From NCBI RefSeq assembly GCF_035083965.1, contig NC_089738.1, positions 7,113,734 through 7,177,733 of the forward strand: a stretch of DNA of 64,000 nt, read 5' to 3'. Below the pieces are notes generated by a model. It ran no database searches, was not told the DNA's origin, and saw nothing but the letters and a program-made list of their open reading frames with translations. Position numbers and translations under genes: made by a program. This DNA is from Branchiostoma lanceolatum. Lineage: Eukaryota; Chordata; Leptocardii; Amphioxiformes; Branchiostomatidae. Below are positions 21,401 through 32,500 of this stretch, in pieces. Numbering within the stretch: the first letter of the stretch is position 1; the number at the start of each line of letters is the position of its first letter.

Positions 21401-22195
21401 TCCGGGACAGTCAATGCTATGTCTTCTACATCAGGTATGACAACACGGAAAAGAGATGTAACGGAAGAAATATTAGTCCTTCTAGATTCAGATCAACATC
21501 CCTCTGCTGGCTCTTATGTACACGATGTTCTCATCACCGCCTTTTTAACATCGTCAGTTTTAGCACTGGTTACCTTTCTGGTTACTGCGTTAAGAATGGC
21601 AAGGGAGCGCATGCGCAATCGACAGGAAAACGACAACGATGACACGCTCTCTCAGCACGAGTATGAGGCCGTAGACGACCAACCTCCGTTTAGTCACCAG
21701 TATGAAGTCATAGGCGACGACCAAGTCGAGAGCGATGACATCACACCGTACGCACAAGGCACGCTTTCGGGTATCTACGGAATGGACTCGCGTTTGCCCC
21801 CAGCAACTAACACATCGGTAGTTGCTACGGACAAAAGCAGGCAATCTCCCAGTCCACACAAACACCACGACGCTGCTTCCATTCCAAGAGTAGACAACCA
21901 TGGCAAAGATGTCCCTTCGTCAGGCTACAACTTAGGTGCAGATAGAAACGTCGAGAATGACAAAGAAGAACGAAACACGAAAAACGAGGAAGGAACAGTC
22001 TTCGGAAAGGAAGATGCCTTGCGTGTCGAAAAAGACCATGTCTGCACAGAATACGATGTTAGAATACCCAGACAGGTTGACGTTGGCCACCTTAGCGAGG
22101 CTACAAAAGGGGTGAAAAAATCGAGTCAAGATTCAATCAATGATGCTAATGACAGGGAAAAGCCTGATGACGCTGAGCGTGTAACTTGGCTTTAG
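15440..22195 (+). CDS. LRR-Ig single-pass membrane receptor (4 exons)
   Basis: Predicted 779 aa from exons 15440-15776, 17834-18009, 18814-18955 and 20511-22195, with phases 1, 0 and 1 matching at each junction. The start ATG (A at -3, G at +4) opens a signal peptide (MAQIFYLVFSMIAVRCVSC). A cysteine-rich N-terminal region follows, then leucine-rich repeats spread over exons 1-4 (for example LRRLSLRRNKLAYL and LRILRLAGNKL). A C-terminal cap (NPIRCTCALRWFLK) lies near residues 316-367 and an Ig-like region near 368-488 (FRCEVCW ... VSCTAFF). Several N-glycosylation sequons are present. One transmembrane helix lies near 556-579 and a 200-residue acidic tail carries YEAV and YEVI tyrosine motifs. 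The layout is that of neuronal/immune LRR-Ig adhesion receptors. I cannot assign it to a specific family (LRIG, AMIGO, LINGO). Ligand unknown. Confidence 0.8.
15955..16075 (-). repeat. tRNA-like dispersed repeat (probable SINE)
   Basis: The clearest copy of the family. It has GTGCCTTTTCCCAAGGGCAC, then GGGTATTCGAACCCGGGCC, and ends CGCGACACGACACCA. The minus strand gives a B-box-like GGTTCGAATACC. In intron 1 of the LRR receptor gene. Confidence 0.6.
17055..17357 (+). repeat. ~45-bp minisatellite in LRR-gene intron 1
   Basis: About six to seven copies of a unit built on GTCGCCCGAATACAATGCCC followed by GAAAACGCTTCATTTT and ATGTGTAT, with scattered substitutions. The array continues after an inserted retroelement fragment at 17692-17825. 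Confidence 0.85.
17358..17580 (-). mobile_element. 3' end of a minus-strand non-LTR element
   Basis: GAAGAACTTTATTGCACGAC then ACAATTGTACATGGTACAAA reads, on the minus strand, as a 3' UTR ending in an AATAAAGTTCTTC tail. A similar tail occurs at 36236-36295. Beyond about 17470 a short segment (AATACAATAAGGGC.AG) is duplicated. It separates the two halves of the minisatellite. Confidence 0.5.
17692..17825 (+). repeat. Minisatellite, second block adjoining exon 2
   Basis: Two to three further copies of the unit seen at 17055-17357. The last partial copy (GTGTATGTCGC) runs directly into the TTTTCTCAG acceptor of LRR-gene exon 2 at 17834. Confidence 0.8.
18961..19482. mobile_element. 522-bp MITE next to the exon 3 donor
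   Basis: The left end GCTTTAAGGCACCCAGAGCA is mirrored at the right end by TGCTCTGGGTGCCTTTAAGC, with arms of about 35 bp. It starts only five bases after the exon 3 boundary of the LRR gene (18955), so the donor GTATC abuts the insertion. Non-coding interior. Confidence 0.75.
20270..20398 (+). repeat. Retroelement 3' tail with AAACC repeats
   Basis: A plus-strand segment (GACCTTGTATAAGCCACTAT ... TGTGCGAATAAACC) ends in four AAACC repeats. This resembles the 3' terminus of a non-LTR element. In LRR-gene intron 3, about 110 bp before exon 4. Confidence 0.5.
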
Positions 22196-23239
22196 CAAGA
22201 GAACAGTTCAGTACGAAATCTTCATGAGAACACCTTAAAACAAACGGGAAAATAGCATCAACCATAAAAGGACTGACAAACACCGCGTGTATTGAAAAGT
22301 AGAATGTACCCTGCTTGGTACTATATCTATATTTCAATCATACTGTTCTTGCAAAAAAATTGGTTCAGAGTCACTACAAGTAACGTGTTCTAATGCATGC
22401 AAAATGGCATACACACGACATAGGTCTTTCTTTTTGAGACTTTTTATTAACACTTTGCTTTATAGGATTTAATGTGAGACTCTATCAAACCTTTCTTTGA
22501 CGTACATGTATGTAGCAACTTTTCAAAGATTTTCATAACACAAAATCAAAATGCACTTATGATATTATGACACTAATAAGATATTATGACACTAATAAAT
22601 CTAAGAAGCTGTTAATAAAGAAATGGGTAAAAGTAGTGATGCACTATTACAGTAATTATATTAGTCTTTTCATGAATGAAGTGTAATGTCTTTCTTGCCT
22701 TGTATCAAACATTGTATCTACTATCAACACCATATCTTCTCATGTGTAAAAATATAACACTGTACTGCAGAAAGTGTAAACTACAAACAATGCACTTCTT
22801 GACTGCTGTTTTAAAAAGGCAAAGGTAGTCCCATAGCCTTTTTGAGGCCGAAGGAGCGGTTCGTTGTTGTCCACTGTGTCTAGAAAATATCCTGCATAAA
22901 GGGTAAACTACAACAATGTCCTTCTTGACTGCTGTTGTCTTATTGTTTTAAAATGGTAAAGGTAGTCCCATAGACTTTTTGAGGCCGTAGGGGCAGTTCA
23001 ATACATGTATCATCAATGTGTGTAGGGCACAGTATTGGAAGGCAGAGCCCAACCCTCCCATTCCAACAGCTTTTACCTCCCCAACTGAAGTCAGGTACCC
23101 ATTTTCATACCTGGGTGGAGTGAGGAAAGTTGTGTAAACTGAGCACAACATTGGTGGTATGTCAGGGGATACGAACCCAGGGTTCGAATCCCCTGAACAT
23201 GCTACACCCTAAGCCAACACGACACCACTTAGACACCGC
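22196..23239. other. Short tail-to-tail intergenic region
   Basis: 3' flanks of the LRR gene (plus) and ZRANB3 (minus). AATAAA at 22594-22599 and AATAAAG near 22614 are candidate poly(A) signals for the LRR gene. A duplication shares TTCTTGACTGCTGTT, AAAGGTAGTCCCATAG and TTTTTGAGGCCG between about 22795-22860 and 22920-22998. A tRNA-like repeat lies at 23105-23228. Confidence 0.6.
23105..23228 (-). repeat. tRNA-like dispersed repeat (probable SINE)
   Basis: Same family as 15955-16075, here with GATACGAACCCAGGGTTCGA as a local palindrome and ending GCCAACACGACACCAC. It sits immediately downstream of the ZRANB3 stop codon and may be part of its 3' UTR. Confidence 0.5.
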
Positions 23240-23545
23240 TTATTGCTTTATGAAGTCCATAATGCTTCTGTACCCGTCCTGCGACCTTCGTTCCTGCTTC
23301 TGCGCCACCCTACGCTGTCGGTTCTGCTGCTGAGTGACCTTGCGGTGACACATCACGCACAGCGTACGGAAGTTGTCCAGCGAGCACAGCCCCCCGCCGT
23401 CTGCCACGGGTACGATATGGTCGGCGTGCCAGAACTGCCCTTCCTTCGGGTCTGCGACGATCTTGTTCAGTTGAGCAACAGGAAGAGATGACAGCAGGGT
23501 GCTCTTGAGGTAAACCTTGCGCTCAGACATTGGCAACTCTTTTAC
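23240..23545 (-). CDS. ZRANB3: ZRANB3 exon 19, HNH nuclease
   Basis: Terminal exon of 101 codons plus stop. It carries the HNH signature: [20 protein letters not shown], then [10 protein letters not shown]. These are the metal- and substrate-binding His, Asn and His plus the CxxC of the zinc-stabilised fold. The protein ends SIMDFIKQ. In the human protein this end carries an APIM PCNA motif, which I do not see here. Confidence 0.93.
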   Translation of the reverse strand, partial: VKELPMSERKVYLKSTLLSSLPVAQLNKIVADPKEGQFWHADHIVPVADGGGLCSLDNFRTLCVMCHRKVTQQQNRQRRVAQKQERRSQDGYRSIMDFIKQ

Positions 23546-26500
23546 CTGAAAACACATAACACCAACTGAAAAACAACTTTCACATAAGATGACAAGAGAC
23601 TAAAACCTTCCAACATTAGTAATAAAAAGTCAAGCTGTCAATGCTCATGTCTGGGCTAAGTGGGCTTTCTTTAAAGAGAGGAACAAGAGCACTGCACCCC
23701 TATGCCTTGGCCATGCGCCCCCTTACCCTGGGGAGAAGATCATCCTCTGACAAGCATAAAATAAAGATTGACCGGGGATGCTACTAGGTCACATGTGGCT
23801 TCAGTCTTCAACTGTGACCTGTGTGACAGTAATTTTGCCTGCAAGCCCAAGAATGCCCCATTTCAATCTGAAACTCCATCCCTACACTTGGTCCCTCCAC
23901 TCCCTTGCAATACTCCCACTTGCAATTTTTTCTAGAAAAAACCCTGCCCACCATCACTTGGAGAAATGCTGAAATCACAAACTGCTTTTTATTGGCCACC
24001 TTGTATCTGCTTCAACTGTCCTTACCCCCCACCCCACCCCACTAGGAACAAACCACTATCTCATCAATTGCTGGACCTACGGCATGTTGACAATCCTGCG
24101 AACTAGCAATTTCACAGCATGCTCAACGAATTTCATCGATAAAAAAACAAATCTTTAAACACTTTGTGCGATTTGTTGTCTTTTTAGTCATACTTGTACG
24201 TGCATTATACTCTCATTATAAACTCAAGGGTAAAACAAATCCAGTTTAGGACACAACAACGCCGCCAACATGCTGCGGGTCCAGTGAGATAGTGGCTTTA
24301 CTTGTTATCAACTCTTCAACAGTAGTAGACACAAGCTGAAAAAGGCAGGATATCAGGGTATACATCTAAAGGAGCTAACCTGCAGGAAGATCTGTCTAAC
24401 GTTGGTTTCACAGATCTGGCACACGCCAAACTCCGTATCCCTCAGCTGTTGTCGGGAGTGACCCCCTTGCATCCGTATCCTGTACTCCTCCTTACACTCG
24501 GTGGAGCAGTACCGGTGCTGTCTCGCGTACGACGACGCACCTTCTAGATCTGCGTCTGCTGTCAGACCAGACTGTTGGGTGACAGGTTTCTGACACCAGA
24601 GGCAGAGATGCCTTCCAGCACTGTCAACCACCTGCAGCTGGCCACGAGGTCGGGTCTCGTCCCCTGCCTGCTGTTCCATGGACCGGCTGTCCTCTGCAGC
24701 TGACTCTGCTGTACCCGAATCACTGCTGCTGGCAGCAGCTGCTTCTAATCTAGCTGTCTGTTGTTTGCCTGTACTGTCTGCAGATGGTTTGTTAGAACTG
24801 GTGTGATGTTGTCCTGGCTTTGTGACTGTGCTACTAGGACGTCTTTTCGAAACAACTTGAACAGTCCCACCCTCCCGCTCGGCAACTTTGAACGCTCTCT
24901 GCATAAAGTCCTCCTAAACAAGTAACGATAGAGTGCAAGGTATCAGTGTGTGAAACACAGGAAGTCTGTTTTGAGTTTCATCAATAAGATGTTAAAAATT
25001 TATGTCTCTTGTCAGCAGTCCACCAAAAAAAGGGCTAGAGTTAGCAGGTTTTTGCTAGGGTTGGTCGGGTAATCAGAAACACAAAAATATTTCCTACATT
25101 GTAGGACTAATCAACAGAGGCTAATTCTGCCCATGTCTAGAAGAATTTCAATACATCTTTTACTTTCTTCCCTTTCATAAGCACCTGTAGCATGTTGTTT
25201 GATATCACAACTTCCTAGAACGTTAAATATGCACATACTGACCTTTGACATGAAACGTTGGTTTTTGCAGGCGGCCTTACGCCTCTGACTCTGACTCAGC
25301 TCCTCGGCCAGGAGTGACGGACTGATGAACATACGTCCACTTCTCCTCACGACTCTCTTCTTGGGTTCACTCAGCCTGAAAAGACAGAGGCACTGAAAAT
25401 CTTCTTCTTTTTCATGTATTATTAACCCCAATAACCCCATCTTGGAATGGCTTAACTGTGAGAGCTGTAAACACAGAGCCAGTCAGAACGTTCCATTGGG
25501 GGATAGTGTGGGGGGAAAAGGGATATCTGTAGGTTTCTGCATGTACATTGATGGGTTGGTATTTATACTGGTGGCTCCTACAGCTACGCTCCTGAGCTAG
25601 TTTGAATTAACTGTTGATCATTTTGTACATATGTATATTAAGTGATATGGTGGACCATCTCTTCTTGCTTTGTTCAGTTTCACTCAGTTTCTCTTTTAAT
25701 CCCTGTTGTGAAGTTTTAAGTATCCAGCACCAGCTCAGAAAAAAAATAGTCATGCCTTTAAGTACCAGAATCAACAACCGAAACTGAGATAAACATTTGT
25801 TTTTCCTTAGAACTATTGCAGAGTGGAATTTGTTGGCAAGTGCACATCCTCACTTAAGACAGCTTTAAACAGTTTTTACAGTTAGATATTCAGAAGTTAG
25901 GTGTGACAGGTCGTTTAGTGTAATATACAAGCTGCTGCTGCAACGCGTGCCTGTGAAGCTGGTGTGTTATGCAGAAGGTTATACATGCTAATAGTATACA
26001 GATACAGATACCTGTTCCATTCCTGCACCATCCTGAGCACCAGGCGCCAGTTAGCAGGCTGATGTAGGAGGTCCGGCAGACAGTCCATGTTCCTCTGTTC
26101 CACATCCAACACTGAGAAGTTACAGCTCAGGGGTTGGTCATCCTGGTGGTGAAAAGAAATAAGCCAATATCAAAACATATCAACTAATTCTGTATTTTTA
26201 TTACATAGTGTAACGATAAAGTTTTAGATATAAATGTTGGTGCACAGGACACATCTTTGAGCTTTTAAGCCAATATATTCATAATGTATCTTTTTCTTCC
26301 TGTTTCTAAGAAGGTTCTATTAATTGTAAACCAACCTAACCATTTCCTGTATTTATAACACTGGGTCACCCCTACTCTTCTTGATAAGTGTGTTGGGTTC
26401 TTTTACATGCAGAGGTTTGACGCTTGAGGCTTATGCCAAAAGCTTCCTCATACACAGGGCCGCCGGCTTTACGTCACCATCTGAAACGACCAATGCAATC

Positions 26501-29500
26501 CTCTACAACATGTCCGAGCTGGGTCCGACCCTAGGATCGAACTCGCGCCCATGGATCCTCGAAAACTAGCTATAGAGTAAAACAAGACTTAAAAGACTCA
26601 CCACATCATAGAGGTAGACTCGGTCCGTGTGCATACTTGCACAGAACTGTAACTCTTCATACACTGGAATATCCTCCAACTTTACTACTGGATCTTTACT
26701 TCCGCAGTCTGCTTCTCCCTCATCTGTTCCTATGTCAGCATTCATACTGAAGTTATCCAAGTCATACATGCTGTCTCCACTCTTCCCTGCAGTACCAGTG
26801 CTGCCTGCTAGGTGGCCTCGGGGAGACACCGATTTCTCACTGCCCAACAGCATGTCATCTGAGATGTCGTCATCGTCAAACCAATCTGACCCCTGTAGAG
26901 GGCTACCGGAAATGCTGCCACTAGCTGGGGAGTTGGCACACGGAGAGAAAAGGTTTTTGTGGATTTGTTTTGGGGGAGGAGTTCTTGTGTTTTCAACACT
27001 GACAGGAATGCTCCGCTTCTTCATTAGAAACTGCGGCGTTGTTGGTTTGCCTCCTTGTCGAGTACCAGTAGATGTGTCTTTTCTACTTGGTGTGTTTGGT
27101 GCACTGTGGAAGATCTTGCTAGTCGATGACATGCTGTCTCCACTCTTCCCTGCAGTAACAGTGCTTCCTGCTAGGTGGCCTCGGGAAGGCACCTGCATTC
27201 CTCTCTGAAGGCTAGCACTTCTTGCCTCCACAGGTTTTACTGTACTATCGCTATCTCTGGAAGGTGTACCTTTGGTGCCAGCAGTTTTGAGACTTGGTGT
27301 AACAGTACCACCAAGGCTGCCCTGTGGGGAGTCCGTTGAGCTCAACTTGAGTCTTTTCCTTGGTCTCGGCGAGAAACATGCGTCGCAATCCTCAGCATCA
27401 CTGTCGGCATTACTGTAGCCACAGTTACTGTTTTCACACCGCCATGTGGACTTACCACGGCAAGGCGAGGGCCTGAAAACCTGTGCCGCCACAGCTAAGT
27501 CTTCAGCAATGCTAGAATCCAGGGCAAGGTCTGGGAATGTAGGTGGTGTACAAGAAAAGAAGATGTCTGATTGAGTTTTCTTGGGAATGCTGTCCGTTTG
27601 TGATTCAGTAACTTCAGATGAGGATGCAGCAACTGTCTGCTCTGTAGTAGTGTCTGAATTACATGTAGCTTCTTCTTCTTCTGTACTTGAATATGTTGTC
27701 AAGTCAACAACATCTGTGTTGTTATTTTGTATGTTTGAAACCTTTTCAGCTCCTGTCAAGTCTGAGGGAGTAGACTTCTTAATAGATGTAGCCATAGGAG
27801 TTTCACTGCTTCTGATTGTAGGCGTGTTTTGAGTGCTGTGGGGTGCTGAAGGTCTTACTGGCGTGTTGAAACAGGGTTTCTCTTTAACGTATGACAACAG
27901 GCTTTCTTTCTGTGCAGCAGTAACTGTCTTTCCTTCATTTGGTTTTGTATCAGGAGTGCCAAGAGCTGAGGAAACAGGTCTTTTCACTTTTGATTCCTTT
28001 GTGACTGTGGAAGTTGGACTGCTGAAGTTGCTGTCATGCTGGCTCCGAGTTGCTGGCCTCCCTGAGAAGTAAAATGAAACAAAATGTTACAGGCACCAGT
28101 ACAACAAGTGTTCTGATCAAGAGCATCTATGGCACTTTTTAAGTCACCATTCTGAAAATATGTGTAATACAGACCTAGCTGCTTAGTACTATTTATCAAC
28201 TTGTTTCCATATAAAATAAGATGGGACTATAACTCATGAATAATCTGTCACTTCCACCATTGTTGACAACTTTGGCTTTGTCTCTTGTAACTGCTACAAA
28301 GTATTATATATCACATACAGGTATTGCATGTATGTTTTTAAAGATCATATAAAAGAAATAGGATCTCTACGACAACAAATCCTAAACCATATGCTTACCA
28401 AAGACCTAGTACATTCTGTCTTTATTAAAATCTCTTTCTGGTCTGAGTCTTACTGACAGCAAGAACAACATTTCTGATGCTCAAGTCGCATTTTTATATC
28501 TGTGGATAATTGACAATAATCACCCTTAAGGACGAATGGATACATGACAAAACTTTACATTTGGAACCGCATGGTTAGCAGCGACACCTAGCTGTAGTGT
28601 GAAGCTGTAGTGTGAAGCTGTATAGAACCAGAATTGAACAGAACCAGAACAGAATCAGAATTGCCCTGAGGAAGGCGACAGACGGTGACTGAAACATTGG
28701 CAGTGATTGTAGGTATATTTGCTCATATTTGTGATTGTATATTTGTGCTTATATATATGTTGTGAACATGCATATTAGTTGTGAATAAAGAACTTCTTAT
28801 CCAATCATTCTCACCTTTCTTCCTGGGTGTTTCACACATCTCACAGAACTTCAGTAGTGCATGGTTATGGAAGGTACACAGTGAACAGCCCCATCCTGAC
28901 TCTTTCACATCTTTCTCCACTCTCGCACTGCTCGAATCCTCCGCTTTCTTTTCACAAACAGAACTTGTGTCTTCCAACTTGTTTCTCTTAGCATTCGGTG
29001 TGGCGACATCCAGTTTTATTTCTTCTTCCTGACCAATGAGAGAGGAGATGTCTGCGACGTTCTGATTGGACTGTATGATAGTGTCACACGACGAAGAAGC
29101 GTCGCTCTCTGTAAGCATGTTTCTATCGGACTCTAGATGAGGCATGCTTTTATCAAAGCCCATCTCATTTTCATCAGTAGTGCTCTCACTATCAGAGTCG
29201 ATCACAAACACGTCGGATCTAGTTGAGCGGTGCGCCTTTTGTACATCTCTGAAGTCCGCATCGTCATCATCATCTTCTTGTATAAGCGACACATTTTTGG
29301 TATCCAAACCACTTTTTTGTTTGTCCGAAGGTTGGGCGTTTTGTCCGCGGCCACCCTTCGGTTTGAAGTAGGACCGCAAGTCCTTCTGAGTATTTGGCTG
29401 TAAGAGACCATGTTACAAGAAAATTAATAAAGATCATCTCTAACTCTCAGGCAAAAGACTTTTAGTACGTAGAATGATATGTACTGAAAAACTGACTAAA

Positions 29501-32500
29501 GCATAAAACTGACAGATACAGAGCATAACAAGAAAACCAAAGAGAAAACCAAAAGCACTGCTGCAGTACCAAGGTTGGCCACCAGAGGGCTTAACATCGA
29601 CCTGTACTGTCAGGCTCACAACACCAACCCACAAACCAAATAAAATTGCTATCGCTCAAACCATTCTTGAGATATTGCGTCGGAACCACACCCACCCAGC
29701 CACAAGGAAACCCAAAATTATACCTCCATTTCTATGGACTGATCATGAGGTGACAGTACTAAGACCTAGCCTCTACCAGGCTCCGCGGATGGCTGGAAAA
29801 ATTGTAGAAATTAGCCAAATAGAGTGAATAGTATGCTAAGGGAGTCGGCTACGGAAAGAGGGTCCAATATGCCATCCTAGAGCGGCAAACTGTACCCCTA
29901 TATCGGACCAAGGACATTATATAGGAAGGACTGAGCACACAGAAAGTCCCCGCTGGGCGCTATTGTTCAGACCCGCAAAGCCCTGCGGCGATCTATTGTT
30001 TCCACCCTCCGGCGGCGCTTCTTTGTTCTCCGCCGTCTGATTTGAGCGTTCGCGCCGAAACCCGGCGAAGGCCATGCAAATGAGCCCGATCGTGACGTCA
30101 CGCTCTCCGATGCTGGCCGAACGACGGGCGAGATGCCTGTAGTTTCCGCGGATTTCCTTATATGGGAAGCAAACGTGACGTGTGCAGACGGCACCATCAT
30201 CCGGGGAAGACGTTGGCGGCCATTTTGATATGTGATCGGGCGCCGTGCGACCAAGATGAGTGAGTTTACAGGCATTTTTGTCCATGCGTACCTATATTTT
30301 CGTCTCAGAAATATGAAAAATATTCACTACTTGATGTATCTATAAGAATTGCTTAACCTTTTGAACCAAAAAAATAACGCTTTTGCCCGAAAGCACCAGG
30401 CTTGGGTGTCCCTATAAGAATATTGTTGTTGTTGTTCTCGGCTAACTTTTGATGTTCTAGGCACATGAGTTTTGGTCAATTTTTGTTCCAGTGTAATATT
30501 CGTAGGAAATGTATTTCTTGTGATATGATCGTAACGCCACACGGGGAATGTGCAGCATTGTGCACAGTAAACATCTTCATGCCTGGTAACATGTATGTAG
30601 GTTCCCAATCTTTATATCGAGAGGATGATCGACTCCCGATTTTTTTTGTATTTTGCAGATTGCAAACTTCCGTGGAAGAGCCATGACCACCAAAGCTACG
30701 TCCCACGATACAGCGTTGCCGAAATTTGTTTGTGAATCACGCTCCAAGCTTAACCAAGGTTCTGTTTTTAGTAAAATACTTGTACATATAGAATAAATAC
30801 ATGTATTTCTTGAATTCCCAAATCTCCAGTGTGATATTTTCTTCTTCAATTTTCTAGCCGGTATTCTAGCTTGACGCAAGGTAAGTGTTCTTGGTAGACG
30901 ATAGCGATGGATAAAGATCTCCCCTCCCCACAGTTCGGTTACGCCAGACCAAGGAGGTTTTATATTTAGTTTTGTGCGTTTTTTAGGACTTCCAGCTCCT
31001 CCGTTTCTTCACGATCGTCTTGCAGCTTGAAAAACACTCCAAAAGAAGTCCTCATCGCCCGGTCAAGCCATCTGAATTTGTATTACAATAGTGGGACGCT
31101 TGTGGCCCCTTGGAATATATGCAAATCTGGGGGTAATTAGTATGTAGGTGTCAATTATTTTTACAACCATGAACCGAAGGTTCTTGAATAGGGACTGGCT
31201 GTGTGCTCAGTCCTTCCTATATAATGTCCTTGATCGGACTAACTCCTCTTGCATGTTTTTCTGTCTATATATTTGGCCAATTTCTATTCTTTCCAGCTGC
31301 CTCTGGAGCCTGGTTGAGGCTAAATAAGACCTGGCAAAAGAAGCTATGAGCATTACGAAGAAGTCAACAACATGACAGTCACCTGTGTGAAGAAGAAGCT
31401 GTCGTCCTCCTCCTGCTGTTCCCCGGGTAACCAGACCGCGGCCCTGGACAGGAACTCCGCCTGGTCCTTATCACACTCCTCAGCATGGAGCACTGCCAGC
31501 TTCCCGTTCAGGGTACTGGTCACAACACTGACCTGGAGGGGACATTCACGAGTAAGCTTAGAGTTCCTACATAACAAACGTAACCTACATTATGTCATAC
31601 CTGGGCTGCAAAAATGTTCGATACGGGTGTTCTGGATCGGGTGATAACTTTAATTGGACACAGGCTTCCATAGAATATCTAGAATGCATTTTGAGTGCGT
31701 TGAGAACGCCGCTATCAAAAATTTGAATATTGTATTCGGTGGTTGGAATGTGCGGCTGTTACATTATTTTGTTCAAGGGAATCAACTTTTTTCAACTTCT
31801 GGCGTATTTGACATTGAACTGTGTGTTTTCTGGGGTGGGTATGATAAAATCAAAATACAACACGTTATATTCCCAATCACTCTCGGTCCCAGCCCTCCCG
31901 AGGGTCGGATTGGGCTGGTACCTCGCGTAATATGGAATACCCCGTGTTGTATTCTATATTAACCGATGGACATGGCCCTATCCCTTGACCTCTTTGTGGG
32001 TCATTGGGGCACATTATGCATATAAAAGTCTAAACTAAGTTGTTCTGACAGGTGTTTGGTAGGCATTTCATAAGTTTATCCACTTAAAAGTTCACAAATT
32101 ATCTGAAATCTGTGAATCAAAGTTTGCTTAATCATATCATTACTTATTTGACATTAGTTGCTAGAATTAACATTCAGCATCTGATTAACAATGTAGGATA
32201 GAGTATAGACTCAAGAATATCATAAAATCAACCAGGACTTCACAGATATCACAAATCCTTGATTTTCTCCAAAATGCAAAAAATTTAAATGCCACAAACT
32301 TGACTGAATTAATAGTCGTTCATTCTGTTCTGTACTATTCTGATTTAGATCTTTATTTAGACCTTTCTAGTGAGCATGCTCCACATCCAGTCGTCGATGG
32401 TGTTCCTGGCCACCAGGTAGTGCACGTGGACGGAGTTGTGCTGACCGATCCGGTGGGCGCGGTCCTCCGCCTGCTCCAGGACCCCCGGGGTCCAGTACAG

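Noticed and set aside
26627-27208. 193-codon plus-strand frame
   Set aside because: Antisense shadow of ZRANB3 exon 15.
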